Shown: piece after piece, positions 27,309 through 33,751 of the stretch
How positions within the stretch are numbered: position 1 is the stretch's first letter
How the letters are laid out: the number at the start of each line of letters is the position of its first letter
Assembly (NCBI RefSeq): GCF_002160135.1
Contig: NZ_NFJZ01000002.1
Span: 1-64,000, forward strand
Direction: 5' to 3'
Length of the DNA: 64,000 nucleotides
From: Lachnoclostridium sp. An196
Lineage (GTDB): Bacteria > Bacillota > Clostridia > Lachnospirales > Lachnospiraceae
Program-made: the position numbers and the translations under genes
The notes under the pieces: model-generated
Seen by the model: the letters and a program-made list of their open reading frames with translations, nothing else
Database searches by the model: none
What the model was told of the DNA's origin: nothing

Positions 27309-28061
27309 ATGCGTATCACAGAACTGACAAAAAAATATGACGGAAAGACAGTGGTGGACGGCGTTACGTTCGAGATTCCGAAGGGAAAGGTACTGTCTCT
27401 CATCGGACCGAACGGAGCAGGAAAATCCACCGTCATGGGGATCATATCCCGGTTAATCGCCAGGGACGGAGGTCAGGTGTTTTTTAACGGAACGGATATT
27501 GTGAAGTGGAAAAGCAAGGATCTGTCCAGGAGACTGGCCATCCTGACTCAGAATAATGCCGTACAGATGAAACTGACAGTGAGAGAACTGGTCTCTTTCG
27601 GGCATTTTCCGTACTCTGGAAATCACAGAACAGAGGAAGACGAAGAAATGATCGACAAGGCGATTGCGTATATGGAACTTCAGGAGATCCAGGATCAGTT
27701 CATTGACGAACTTTCCGGGGGACAGCGTCAGAGGGCGTTCATCGCCATGGTGATTGCCCAGGATACGGAATACATTCTGCTGGACGAACCCACGAACAAC
27801 CTGGATATCTATCATGCCACCGACATGATGAAGATGGTCTGCAGACTCTGCGATGAACTGGGGAAGACAGTGATTCTGGTATTGCACGAGATCAATTACG
27901 CTGTGTTTTACTCGGACTGTATCTGCGCGTTTGTGGATGGGAAGATCGCCAAATTCAGGACTGTGAAGGAGGTGATGACCAAAGAAACCTTATCTGAGAT
28001 TTATAAAGTTGATTTTGAAATCCTTGAGATTTCAGGGAAACCGTTGACCATTTATTATTAA
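27309..28061 (+). CDS. Siderophore/iron ABC transporter ATP-binding protein (FecE/FepC type)
   Basis: 250 residues, full length. Walker A LIGPNGAGKSTVMG, Q-loop TQNN, signature ELSGGQRQRAFIAM, Walker B YILLDEPTNNLDIYH and the switch His in LVLHEIN are all intact. The NNLDI version is typical of FecE-like iron-siderophore ATPases. It would power uptake together with the FecCD permease and a binding protein, but both neighbours are broken here, so it is an orphan unless it serves a permease elsewhere. The ribosome site GGAGGG lies within the permease stub's last codons. Confidence 0.9.
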   Translation: MRITELTKKYDGKTVVDGVTFEIPKGKVLSLIGPNGAGKSTVMGIISRLIARDGGQVFFNGTDIVKWKSKDLSRRLAILTQNNAVQMKLTVRELVSFGHFPYSGNHRTEEDEEMIDKAIAYMELQEIQDQFIDELSGGQRQRAFIAMVIAQDTEYILLDEPTNNLDIYHATDMMKMVCRLCDELGKTVILVLHEINYAVFYSDCICAFVDGKIAKFRTVKEVMTKETLSEIYKVDFEILEISGKPLTIYY

Positions 28062-28076
28062 AGAGGCCAGAGGGAA

Positions 28077-28587
28077 GGACTTTGGTATTTACAGGAGGAA
28101 ATACAGCGCAGGAAACGATCATGGTGGAAAGTCTGAACGGGAACCAGGAGACGGCAGAGGTAGAAGTCCCTTATGATCCGGAGAGAATCGCGATCCTGGA
28201 TATGGCGTGCGATCCGGATGTGATCTTTATCGGAGGGCAGCTTTTGCGGAGGGAAAAACTGCCATTATAGGACTTTGCACCAGCGGAAGCTTCAACGTAC
28301 TGGGAAATGACGGCCGCTGCTCGCTGATCGGAAAAGAGATCGGGTTCGAAAATGTGGGAGTCGATGCGGAGGTTGAGACTTCCATCCATGGAAATGAGGC
28401 GTCCTTTGAGTTTGTCGTAGAGAAGAATCCGGAATATATCTTCGTTTTGGACAGAGATGCGGCAATCGCTGCGGAAGGGGCACAGCTGGCGCAGGAGATC
28501 ATGGAGAATGAACTGTGCGAGCACGACGCATCTGGCATCACTTCTGAATCGGCTGTGAATAGTAACAAATTTTTTTCAAAAAAATAA
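28077..28587 (+). pseudogene. Broken siderophore-binding protein gene
   Basis: Two frames together cover pieces of a periplasmic-binding-type iron-siderophore receptor. The first frame has ETAEVEVPYDPERIAILDMA, the start of the mature domain, but no signal peptide. It jumps straight to CDPDVIFIGGQ, with the segment between missing, and shifts frame near 28250. The second frame has KTAIIGLCTSGSFNVLGNDG and VVEKNPEYIFVLDRDAAIAA, then ends early after a degraded C-terminus. So it has lost its signal, suffered an internal deletion and a frameshift, and been truncated. Gene order (permease, ATPase, binding protein) supports the assignment. Confidence 0.75.
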
Positions 28588-28597
28588 AAAAAAGCGC

Positions 28598-28626
28598 TTG
28601 ACAATTTAGAAAGCCCATAGTAGAAT
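28598..28626 (+). promoter_or_regulatory. Strong promoter of the tRNA-Gly pair
   Basis: TTGACA (28598-28603), exactly 17 bp, TAGAAT (28621-28626), 71 bases before the first tRNA. Two copies of an AACCC-GAAA-GGGTT type hairpin (around 28674 and 28774) precede each tRNA and may help processing. Confidence 0.85.
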
Positions 28627-28697
28627 ACTCATTGTTGCGAAACGGAGCTGTTTCCGACACGCATTCGTAAACAACCCGAAAGGGTTTTTACATATAT

Positions 28698-28768
28698 GCG
28701 GGTGTAGTTCAATGGTAGAACACTAGCCTTCCAAGCTAGATACGTGGGTTCGATTCCCATCACCCGCT
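28698..28768 (+). tRNA. tRNA-Gly (anticodon TCC)
   Basis: 71 nt cloverleaf: acceptor GCGGGTG/CACCCGC, anticodon stem CTAGC/GCTAG around CTTCCAA giving anticodon TCC at 28730-28732, T-arm GTGGG-TTCGATT-CCCAT (28744-28760), discriminator T. The CCA end is not encoded. Confidence 0.95.
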
Positions 28769-28796
28769 TAAACACCCGAAAGGGTTTTATATATAT

Positions 28797-28868
28797 GCAC
28801 GAGTGGCTCAGTGGTGGAGTATCGCCTTGCCAAGGCGAGGGTCGCGGGTTCGAATCCCGTCTCGTGCT
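28797..28868 (+). tRNA. tRNA-Gly (anticodon GCC)
   Basis: 72 nt cloverleaf: acceptor GCACGAG/CTCGTGC, anticodon stem TCGCC/GGCGA around TTGCCAA giving anticodon GCC, T-arm GCGGG-TTCGAAT-CCCGT. CCA not encoded. Its 3' end borders the prophage integrase gene and is the likely integration site. Confidence 0.95.
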
Positions 28869-28870
28869 TC
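28840..28870. other. Probable attL of the prophage in the tRNA-Gly(GCC) 3' end
   Basis: A tyrosine integrase gene ends 31 bases from the tRNA and reads toward it, the standard arrangement for phages that integrate in the 3' half of a tRNA gene and rebuild it. The exact core cannot be set because the other junction (attR) is outside the window. Confidence 0.45.
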
Positions 28871-28871
28871 T

Positions 28872-28899
28872 AAAAAGTCCCGAAAATACGGGACTTTTT
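28872..28899. terminator. Bidirectional terminator between tRNA-Gly and integrase
   Basis: AAAAAGTCCCG (28872-28882) pairs with CGGGACTTTTT (28889-28899). The T-run and A-run make it usable for the tRNA transcript and, on the minus strand, for the integrase gene. Confidence 0.85.
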
Positions 28900-30014
28900 C
28901 ATTTGTGTTGCATTTCATGTTGCATGATATTCTCAAAGTAGTTGTCTATGATATCATCATACCTCTCTCGATCCTCTGAAAATGTCTGCATATACACATC
29001 TTTCATCACTCGATCAGAAGCCCATCCTCCGCGCTCCTGGGCGTATTTATCCGGTATTCTCAGCGCAGCCATAACGGAGGCATTGATATGTCTTAGATCG
29101 TGGAATGTTATGTGCTGCATCCCATTCTCGTCCTGTATCCGGATCCACCGGTGATACAATGCTCTCCCGCTCATCGGGACGAGTACATCACCGTCAACCT
29201 TGTCGATCAGACCTTTAATATATTCCGGTATCCTGTGTCTTCGTTTTCGTGTAGGTGTCTTTGCATCTTTCTTCGTGATCGCAACTCCATTTACATCCAC
29301 CGTGACCTCTTCGATGGTTATGTAATCTCCGTGTATGGATTTTGATTTTGTCAGGCCACGGATCTCTGACATAGAAAATGAAAGCCATGCGGCCAGAAGT
29401 ACAGGAAGCTCTATGTCAGTTCCATTGACGATCTCAAAGACCTTGCTTACTGATGGCAGTTCAACAGTCCTCTTCTGCGCCTTGGGAAGCTCTATGTCAT
29501 CCAAATACAGTCCCTTGCAATATTTCCCCAGTACCGCAGTCAAAAGCCCGTATTCGTTTCTCAGGCGCTTTGCAGAGAGTGTCTTTTTGGTGCGGCTTAT
29601 AGTTCTCCGAGCCTCATTATTGACAGCTTCCTGGATGATATCTTCATCTATGTCTTTAAGCTGCATCTGCATCAGATCCTGGAATCCGTTTTTCTGGATG
29701 CAACGGTAATCCTGTATAGTGGTTGGAGATCTCCCTAAAAGTTTCCGTGAGTCAATGTACATGTCAATGGCCTGATGCAGAGTAAGATCTTCATACTGCT
29801 TCTTTTTATCTCTCTTCGACTTCTCTTTGTTTGCAGCCCATTCCGCGGCATCTGCTTCACATTTCCGTTTTCCTTGTGTAGATGTGTCAGAATTTGTAAA
29901 TGATTTATAGATTCTCTTTTCCTTCTTCGTTCCGTCCGGTTGCATGATTGTTTCAGTATGACTGTACACCAAACACCTCCAGCTCCCGGAAGGTAACTTC
30001 TTCGCTTTTGCCAT
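28899..30014 (-). CDS. int: Phage tyrosine integrase
   Basis: 371 residues from the ATG at 30014, with GGAGG on the minus strand. An AP2-like N-terminal part (PSGSWRCLVYSH), a SAM-like core-binding domain (LTLHQAIDMYIDSRK) and the catalytic domain. Active-site residues: Arg in SMSEIRGLTKSK, HDLRH (His-x-x-Arg), GGW in place of the second His, and Tyr in KDVYMQTF. It catalyses phage integration and excision, presumably at the adjacent tRNA-Gly(GCC). The C-terminus QHEMQHK is encoded by a repeated TGTTGCAT. Confidence 0.95.
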   Translation of the reverse strand: MAKAKKLPSGSWRCLVYSHTETIMQPDGTKKEKRIYKSFTNSDTSTQGKRKCEADAAEWAANKEKSKRDKKKQYEDLTLHQAIDMYIDSRKLLGRSPTTIQDYRCIQKNGFQDLMQMQLKDIDEDIIQEAVNNEARRTISRTKKTLSAKRLRNEYGLLTAVLGKYCKGLYLDDIELPKAQKRTVELPSVSKVFEIVNGTDIELPVLLAAWLSFSMSEIRGLTKSKSIHGDYITIEEVTVDVNGVAITKKDAKTPTRKRRHRIPEYIKGLIDKVDGDVLVPMSGRALYHRWIRIQDENGMQHITFHDLRHINASVMAALRIPDKYAQERGGWASDRVMKDVYMQTFSEDRERYDDIIDNYFENIMQHEMQHK

Positions 30015-30032
30015 CGTACATCCTCCTTTGAA

Positions 30033-30060
30033 TGCAATTAAATGCAATTTCGTTGCAATT
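30033..30060. repeat. Three phased TGCAATT direct repeats before the integrase gene
   Basis: TGCAATT occurs at 30033-30039, 30043-30049 and 30054-30060, spaced 10 and 11 bp, so all face the same side of the helix. Possible binding sites for integrase, excisionase or a regulator. Confidence 0.4.
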
Positions 30061-30112
30061 TTTGGTACAAAAATAACAGCCAGCGCGAACTCATGTTCCG
30101 CTTGCGGGCTGT

Positions 30113-30204
30113 CTCCAGAGGTGATACAATAACTTTGATATGTGGGGTATCTCTCTGGAGATATCTGTGACCGTCCTGGTGTTGGCGCACTGGGGCGGTT
30201 TTTT
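30113..30204 (+). other. Hairpins with a plus-strand T-run between integrase and the next minus gene
   Basis: CTCCAGAG (30113-30120) pairs with CTCTGGAG (30153-30160), and a second stem (ACCG...CGGT, 30170-30199) ends in six T on the plus strand. No plus-strand gene precedes it, so it may end a small plus-strand RNA; a weak TTGCGG-N17-TACAAT is present just ahead. Confidence 0.3.
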
Positions 30205-30667
30205 AGTGACAATCTAAACAGGGTTCATATCCGTTTGCTTCAGCAGCATCAATGTTGTAAATCCAAAAGTCACTTCCAGTTTGCCAATGGTAGCAATTGT
30301 ATGTATGATATTTTTCCCCTGACACGGTAACAATTCCTGCGTACTGGTCAAAAAAGTTACATTGTTCCCATAGGTCATAGTTTTCTGAAAGCATTCTGGT
30401 ATTAAGATCTTCACTTTCCTCTAATTCCTTGCGAAGTTCATCCACGTTGACTTCCCATGCAGAGTTTTGCTCTTGAAGATTAAAGATCTCTTCATCCATT
30501 TCTGCTATTGTTTCATTGGCTACTTCCAGTTCATCTTTCAAATCAGAATTTTCTGATTGCAAAGTTATAATCCAAGGTACACATATTATGATAATGAGTA
30601 GCATATAACCTGAATATTTTGCGAATGGATTGTTGTTTTTGCTACTTTCCGCTGTTCCATCAAACAT
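30203..30667 (-). CDS. Membrane-anchored coiled-coil protein with C-terminal Zn-binding motif
   Basis: 154 residues. A short cytoplasmic N-terminus, one membrane helix (about 20-36), a long coiled coil (about 38-100, rich in Glu and Leu), and a C-terminal module KYHTYNCYHW...AAEANGYEPCLDC. That last pattern (His, Cys, then an AxxxGYxPCxxC end) is the Ada-like zinc-binding motif also found at the end of phage and bacterial nuclease-like proteins. Function unknown. In the lysogeny module, so possibly expressed from the prophage; superinfection exclusion or another membrane role is only a guess. Confidence 0.65.
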   Translation of the reverse strand: MFDGTAESSKNNNPFAKYSGYMLLIIIICVPWIITLQSENSDLKDELEVANETIAEMDEEIFNLQEQNSAWEVNVDELRKELEESEDLNTRMLSENYDLWEQCNFFDQYAGIVTVSGEKYHTYNCYHWQTGSDFWIYNIDAAEANGYEPCLDCH

Positions 30668-30685
30668 TTTATTCCCCCATTATTT

Positions 30686-31111
30686 TTAGTACACTCCATC
30701 ATAAAGCCACTTCTTCTCTTCACTCTTCTGGATTGTATCTGAACCGGAAAAAGAAGAAATGAACTTCATGTCGTTTTCGTATTCTTCTATTTGTTTTCTG
30801 AGTTTCCTTCGGTCTTTCCGTATCCGTTTAAGGATATTTTCCAGCACATCCTCTGATCCCTTTTTCGCTTTTGATGAAACAACAGGAACGGCGAGATTAT
30901 GCGCGGCATGCTCAATCCTCTGCACATCCTTTCTTTGGAAATCCTGATTCTGGATGTGCTTCATGGCGTGCTCATAAGCTGCCGCCTGTTGTTCCACTGA
31001 GTGTTTGGCGTTAATCATGATAGTAAATGACCCGTCTTCGTTTGGAACAACCATCTCTTTCTTTAAGTTTGGAAAATCCAGAAGGACGACATTAACATCC
31101 GGTGTCGTCAT
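30686..31111 (-). CDS. ImmA/IrrE-like protein lacking the catalytic Glu
   Basis: 141 residues; ATG 31111 is ten bases after GGAG, while a GTG at 31120 is too close. INAKHSVEQQAAAYEHAMKH resembles the metallopeptidase core of ImmA-type proteins, which cleave or inactivate phage repressors. In place of HExxH it has HAMKH (30956-30970): both His are kept but Glu is Ala. It would then bind metal but not cut. The C-terminal half is a basic coiled coil. It overlaps the repressor gene by 20 bases and is probably co-transcribed with it. Confidence 0.55.
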   Translation of the reverse strand: MTTPDVNVVLLDFPNLKKEMVVPNEDGSFTIMINAKHSVEQQAAAYEHAMKHIQNQDFQRKDVQRIEHAAHNLAVPVVSSKAKKGSEDVLENILKRIRKDRRKLRKQIEEYENDMKFISSFSGSDTIQKSEEKKWLYDGVY

Positions 31112-31475
31112 CGGACCCACGCTCCTTCCTTTTCAGAGCCAGTGCCATATTATGTAGTGCCCGGAGGTCTTCCGGATCAGAGTCCCTTGTTGCATCGAAA
31201 AGTGCACGAAGCTCTTTATTTTCAAATATTTCTTGTGCTACCTTAGCGGTTTCCTCGTTGAAATAATAACCGGCTTCATTGCTTTTTTCTTCGCCAGTTG
31301 TCAAGTATTCGAGTGAGACATTGAAGAAGGAAGCAATCTTATTTAACCGTTCATTACTAGGTTTCACATTATCTATTTTGGATAGATAGCCCTTAGAGAT
31401 CCCTAATTCTTTTTCTAATTTATTCACAGAGATTCCGTTCAGTTTGCACAAGTGTTTGATTCTGTCATATATCAT
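31092..31475 (-). CDS. Phage cI-like repressor (XRE helix-turn-helix)
   Basis: 127 residues from the ATG at 31475, behind a minus-strand GGAGGG. The HTH is clear: IYDRIKHLCKLNGISVNKLEKELGISKGYLSKI, then a helix with SFFNVSLEYLTTGE, as in many Firmicutes phage repressors. The C-terminal half is short and acidic with no LexA-type peptidase, so induction would need another route such as the ImmA-like partner. It is divergent from the early promoter at 31520 and faces repeated operator-like sequences. Confidence 0.85.
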   Translation of the reverse strand: MIYDRIKHLCKLNGISVNKLEKELGISKGYLSKIDNVKPSNERLNKIASFFNVSLEYLTTGEEKSNEAGYYFNEETAKVAQEIFENKELRALFDATRDSDPEDLRALHNMALALKRKERGSDDDTGC

Positions 31476-31483
31476 TTTACCCT

Positions 31484-31575
31484 CCGAATAAAATTCTGAA
31501 TAAAAACCGCAATTAGGTATTGACATTCTGAATTTATTCGGTATAATAAAAACAAGTTCTGAATTAAAGCCGCAA
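31484..31575. promoter_or_regulatory. Divergent control region: early promoter and repeated operator-like sites
   Basis: The plus-strand promoter is TTGACA (31520-31525), 16 bp, TATAAT (31542-31547). Repeats surround it: CCGAATAAAATTCTGAA (31484-31500) is nearly the reverse complement of ATTCTGAATTTATTCGG (31525-31541), which fills the promoter spacer, and TTCTGAATAAAAACCGCAA (31494-31512) recurs as TTCTGAATTAAAGCCGCAA (31557-31575). These are the likely binding sites for the repressor at 31092-31475. Confidence 0.7.
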
Positions 31576-31688
31576 ATAAAAGCAGAATGTTGGTGAATCT
31601 ATTCAGTTTTGTCTGACAACTTAACTATAGAATAAAACACTCAATCTGTCAATAGAAAAGGTGAAAATAATCAGAACCAGATCAGAAA

Positions 31689-31811
31689 CCGCGTTATAAA
31701 AACTTTCAGCGGAGGCAACCCTCAAAATGTGGCGCGGGGCGGAACAGAAAATCTTTCATCGAAGACCCTCCTTTCCGCCTCATAACACGAGGCAAGATCA
31801 TTATAACGCGG
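31689..31811 (+). ncRNA. Candidate structured leader of the early operon
   Basis: CCGCGTTATAA (31689-31699) and TTATAACGCGG (31801-31811) are perfect 11-bp complements enclosing 101 nt. Inside are GAGG-CAAC-CCTC (31712-31723), GGCGGAA/TTCCGCC (31738-31744 with 31773-31779), and an alternative stem CCTC/GAGG (31778-31792) that competes with the last. It lies between the early promoter and the first early gene in a 300-nt stretch without genes. Could be a regulatory leader RNA or a pair of distant operators. Confidence 0.45.
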
Positions 31812-31848
31812 CATCTGATTAAATTCAACGCAAATGGGAGGTGGTTAT

Positions 31849-32055
31849 TTGGTTTTTGAAAATGTGAAAACGGAGGCTGACAAAAAGGGGATGTCCCTTA
31901 ATGCGCTGGAAAAAGCAGCAGGATTATCCAAAGGGACGATCGCAAAATGGAGGACGGCAAGTCCAACGATAAAAAGCCTTATGTCAGTTGCCAGTGTTCT
32001 TAAAGTGAATCTCGAAGATTTAACGAAAGGTGAAAGTGGTGAACGGAATGATTAA
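31849..32055 (+). CDS. Small XRE-type regulator, Cro-like position
   Basis: 68 residues. TTG 31849 is chosen because GGGAGGTGG lies just ahead of it; the ATG at 31834 would put the ribosome site inside the gene. A complete HTH: TEADKKGMSLNALEKAAGLSKGTIAKWRTASPTIKSLMSVASVLKVNLEDLTKG. First gene of the early operon and opposite the cI-like gene, the place of Cro. It may bind the same operators. Confidence 0.75.
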   Translation: MVFENVKTEADKKGMSLNALEKAAGLSKGTIAKWRTASPTIKSLMSVASVLKVNLEDLTKGESGERND

Positions 32056-32230
32056 AGGTGCAAAAACAATAGCGGAATATGCTATCCGGTCATATTTGGA
32101 AAACAAATTCCAGATGGAAAAATTCCGCTTGCAGGTGGATGGGAATAATGCGGTGCTGGTCGATATGAACGGGGACACGCTGAGGCTGAGGTATGACAGC
32201 GAAAGGCGCTCTGTATCCATCGTAGAGTAG
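32048..32230 (+). CDS. Small phage protein, unknown
   Basis: 60 residues from ATG 32048; overlaps the preceding regulator by eight bases and ends 20 bases before the next gene. The C-terminal half alternates hydrophobic and charged residues (FRLQVDGNNAVLVDMNGDTLRLRYD), suggesting a small beta sheet. Not recognised; similar small proteins occur in early operons of Clostridia phages. Confidence 0.55.
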   Translation: MIKGAKTIAEYAIRSYLENKFQMEKFRLQVDGNNAVLVDMNGDTLRLRYDSERRSVSIVE

Positions 32231-32249
32231 GAAGAAGGGAGTGAACAGG

Positions 32250-32501
32250 ATGCCAAGATTACAGCCGAGTCTTGATGAAATGCGTGACAGAGAATCCCGG
32301 GCGGTTATGGCAGACGGGCAGGCCCGGAAAGCATACAACGATGAGGAAATGGGAAAATTTTTGGCGATTACTCGTCCGACATACCAGAAGCGCCGGCGGC
32401 AGCCGGATACCTTTACCATGAGGGAATTCCGGGCAATGGTTCGGGTCCTTGGATTAAGTGATGAGGAAATTGTCCGATTTATAAGGGGTAAACGGAAATG
32501 A
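32250..32501 (+). CDS. Small phage DNA-binding-like protein
   Basis: 83 residues from ATG 32250 behind AAGGGAG. EEMGKFLAITRPTYQKRRRQPDTFTMREFRAMVRVLGLSDEEIVRFI looks like a helix-turn-helix of XRE type (tested against the pattern: helix, turn, recognition helix, two closing helices). Probably an early regulator. Its stop overlaps the next start (ATGA). Confidence 0.6.
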   Translation: MPRLQPSLDEMRDRESRAVMADGQARKAYNDEEMGKFLAITRPTYQKRRRQPDTFTMREFRAMVRVLGLSDEEIVRFIRGKRK

Positions 32502-33055
32502 GAAAAGCAGATCTGAAAGATGGAATGATATGTGAATTGCGGAATAATATCCGGGGTATATGGTTGAATGGAAGAGTAAGGACTGTTAAGAGATGGTTCA
32601 GCGATATCCGGGAGGATCTTACGAATGGCATAACCCCCAATTTTGACATCGTGAGGGTTTATGAAGCGTCTGACATTGGGTGTATAGAATATATGCTTTA
32701 CGATGTTGGGAAGCTGATTTGGGAGAGGCCGGCGATACCTATTGATGATGGGAAGGAAGAAGAGCCTATTGTTATAATGACAGTCAATAAGTTGATGCAT
32801 AAATTGCGTAAGGATGGAAAAGAACCAACGTATATTTATGAGAATTATTCTGCTCTGAGAGACTTACTTCGCTCGCAAAAAGAATTTGATATTCAAACGC
32901 AGGGAATCAATAAACTGATGGAGATCGTTTTTAAGAGAACCTGCTATGCAAGATCGCTTGCTGGATATTTCGCAGGGCTTTACGAAAGCGGATACATCAC
33001 AGAGTCAGAGTATCAGCAGGTGGCAATTGATGCGGGAGTGGTGAGATATGTATAA
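32498..33055 (+). CDS. Phage protein, unknown
   Basis: 185 residues, translationally coupled to the previous gene by ATGA. The front (DGMICELRNNIRGIWLNGRVRT) reads as a small beta-rich domain; the back is mostly helical with TQGINKLMEIVFKRTCYARSLAGYFAGLYESGYITESEYQQV. No known motif. Confidence 0.55.
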   Translation: MRKADLKDGMICELRNNIRGIWLNGRVRTVKRWFSDIREDLTNGITPNFDIVRVYEASDIGCIEYMLYDVGKLIWERPAIPIDDGKEEEPIVIMTVNKLMHKLRKDGKEPTYIYENYSALRDLLRSQKEFDIQTQGINKLMEIVFKRTCYARSLAGYFAGLYESGYITESEYQQVAIDAGVVRYV

Positions 33056-33179
33056 AGTCGTATGTGCCCTTCTCGTTGGAGGCGTGTTCCTTTGCTCAGC
33101 AGATAATGTCGCGGTAGTTGGTGTTGGAGTGGTTATGCTGACAGTGGGAATGATACTGGCAAAAAAGTGGAGGTTATAA
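33048..33179 (+). CDS. Small membrane protein of 43 residues
   Basis: ATG 33048 lies inside the end of the previous gene. MYKVVCALLVGGVFLCSADN then VAVVGVGVVMLTVGMILAKKWRL: two hydrophobic helices joined by a short polar turn and closed by a basic tail. Ends one base before the next GTG start and supplies its ribosome site (TGGAGG). Function unknown; plausible because of the tight packing and strong membrane pattern. Confidence 0.5.
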   Translation: MYKVVCALLVGGVFLCSADNVAVVGVGVVMLTVGMILAKKWRL

Positions 33180-33180
33180 C

Positions 33181-33393
33181 GTGGAAAGGCGCCCATTGAC
33201 ATTTCAGGAACATCAGAATCTGGCGTGCCGGATTCGCTCAGAACTTCAAAGACAGTGCCTGAGCATAGCGGATCTGGCAGATATGACTGGATACAGTAAG
33301 CGAAGTATATATCGGCTTTTGGATCCGATCCAGACGGTAAGCTGGGATCTGACATATGAAGTGTTTAGGGTACTTGAAATGGAGGACTTATGA
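33181..33393 (+). CDS. Small helix-turn-helix protein
   Basis: 70 residues, GTG start seven bases after GGAGG. LACRIRSELQRQCLSIADLADMTGYSKRSIYRLLDPIQTVSWDLTYEVFRVL is a compact XRE-like HTH with no extra domain. A third small regulator in the early operon. Coupled to the next gene by a four-base overlap. Confidence 0.6.
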   Translation: MERRPLTFQEHQNLACRIRSELQRQCLSIADLADMTGYSKRSIYRLLDPIQTVSWDLTYEVFRVLEMEDL

Positions 33394-33662
33394 TACATAT
33401 CGTTGGTAATTATTATGTCGGCGCAGATGAGCTTTGCTATACCGTCTATCAGAAAAGGAAAGCTGTTCGTGACGGAGAACAGACCGAAGTAGTGAAGCCG
33501 ATTCATTATTTCGGGACATTTGATAAAGCCGTTATGGATGCGGTGGAGCTTTACAGAAGGCGGAAACTGGCTGACCTGGACGGAGAGTTAAAAGAAGCCA
33601 TAGAGTCCCTTAAAACGGTAAATAACGAGTTGAGAGACCTTTTACAGGTGGTGGGCGAATGA
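33390..33662 (+). CDS. Phage protein, unknown
   Basis: 90 residues, ATGA overlap with the previous gene. Beta-rich front (MIHIVGNYYVGADELCYTVYQKRKAV), then a helix with coiled-coil features (DGELKEAIESLKTVNNELRDLL). Not recognised. Confidence 0.55.
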   Translation: MIHIVGNYYVGADELCYTVYQKRKAVRDGEQTEVVKPIHYFGTFDKAVMDAVELYRRRKLADLDGELKEAIESLKTVNNELRDLLQVVGE

Positions 33663-33751
33663 GATTTTTCAAGGATAATAAGTGGGTGTTTCTGGCGCTT
33701 CCAGGTGCAGCACTTATATGGACCATATGGAGGATTATTTCATGCATGTAA
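33659..33751 (+). CDS. Thirty-residue membrane peptide
   Basis: MRFFKDNKWVFLALPGAALI followed by WTIWRIISCM: one basic-flanked hydrophobic helix. Overlaps the previous gene by four bases and the ATPase gene by ten. It may be real or may only serve to carry the ribosome site of the next gene. Confidence 0.35.
   Translation: MRFFKDNKWVFLALPGAALIWTIWRIISCM

Noticed and set aside
28674-28797. CRISPR-like repeat before the two tRNAs
   Set aside because: Only two copies of a short hairpin, each directly before a tRNA; a tRNA-operon processing feature is more likely.
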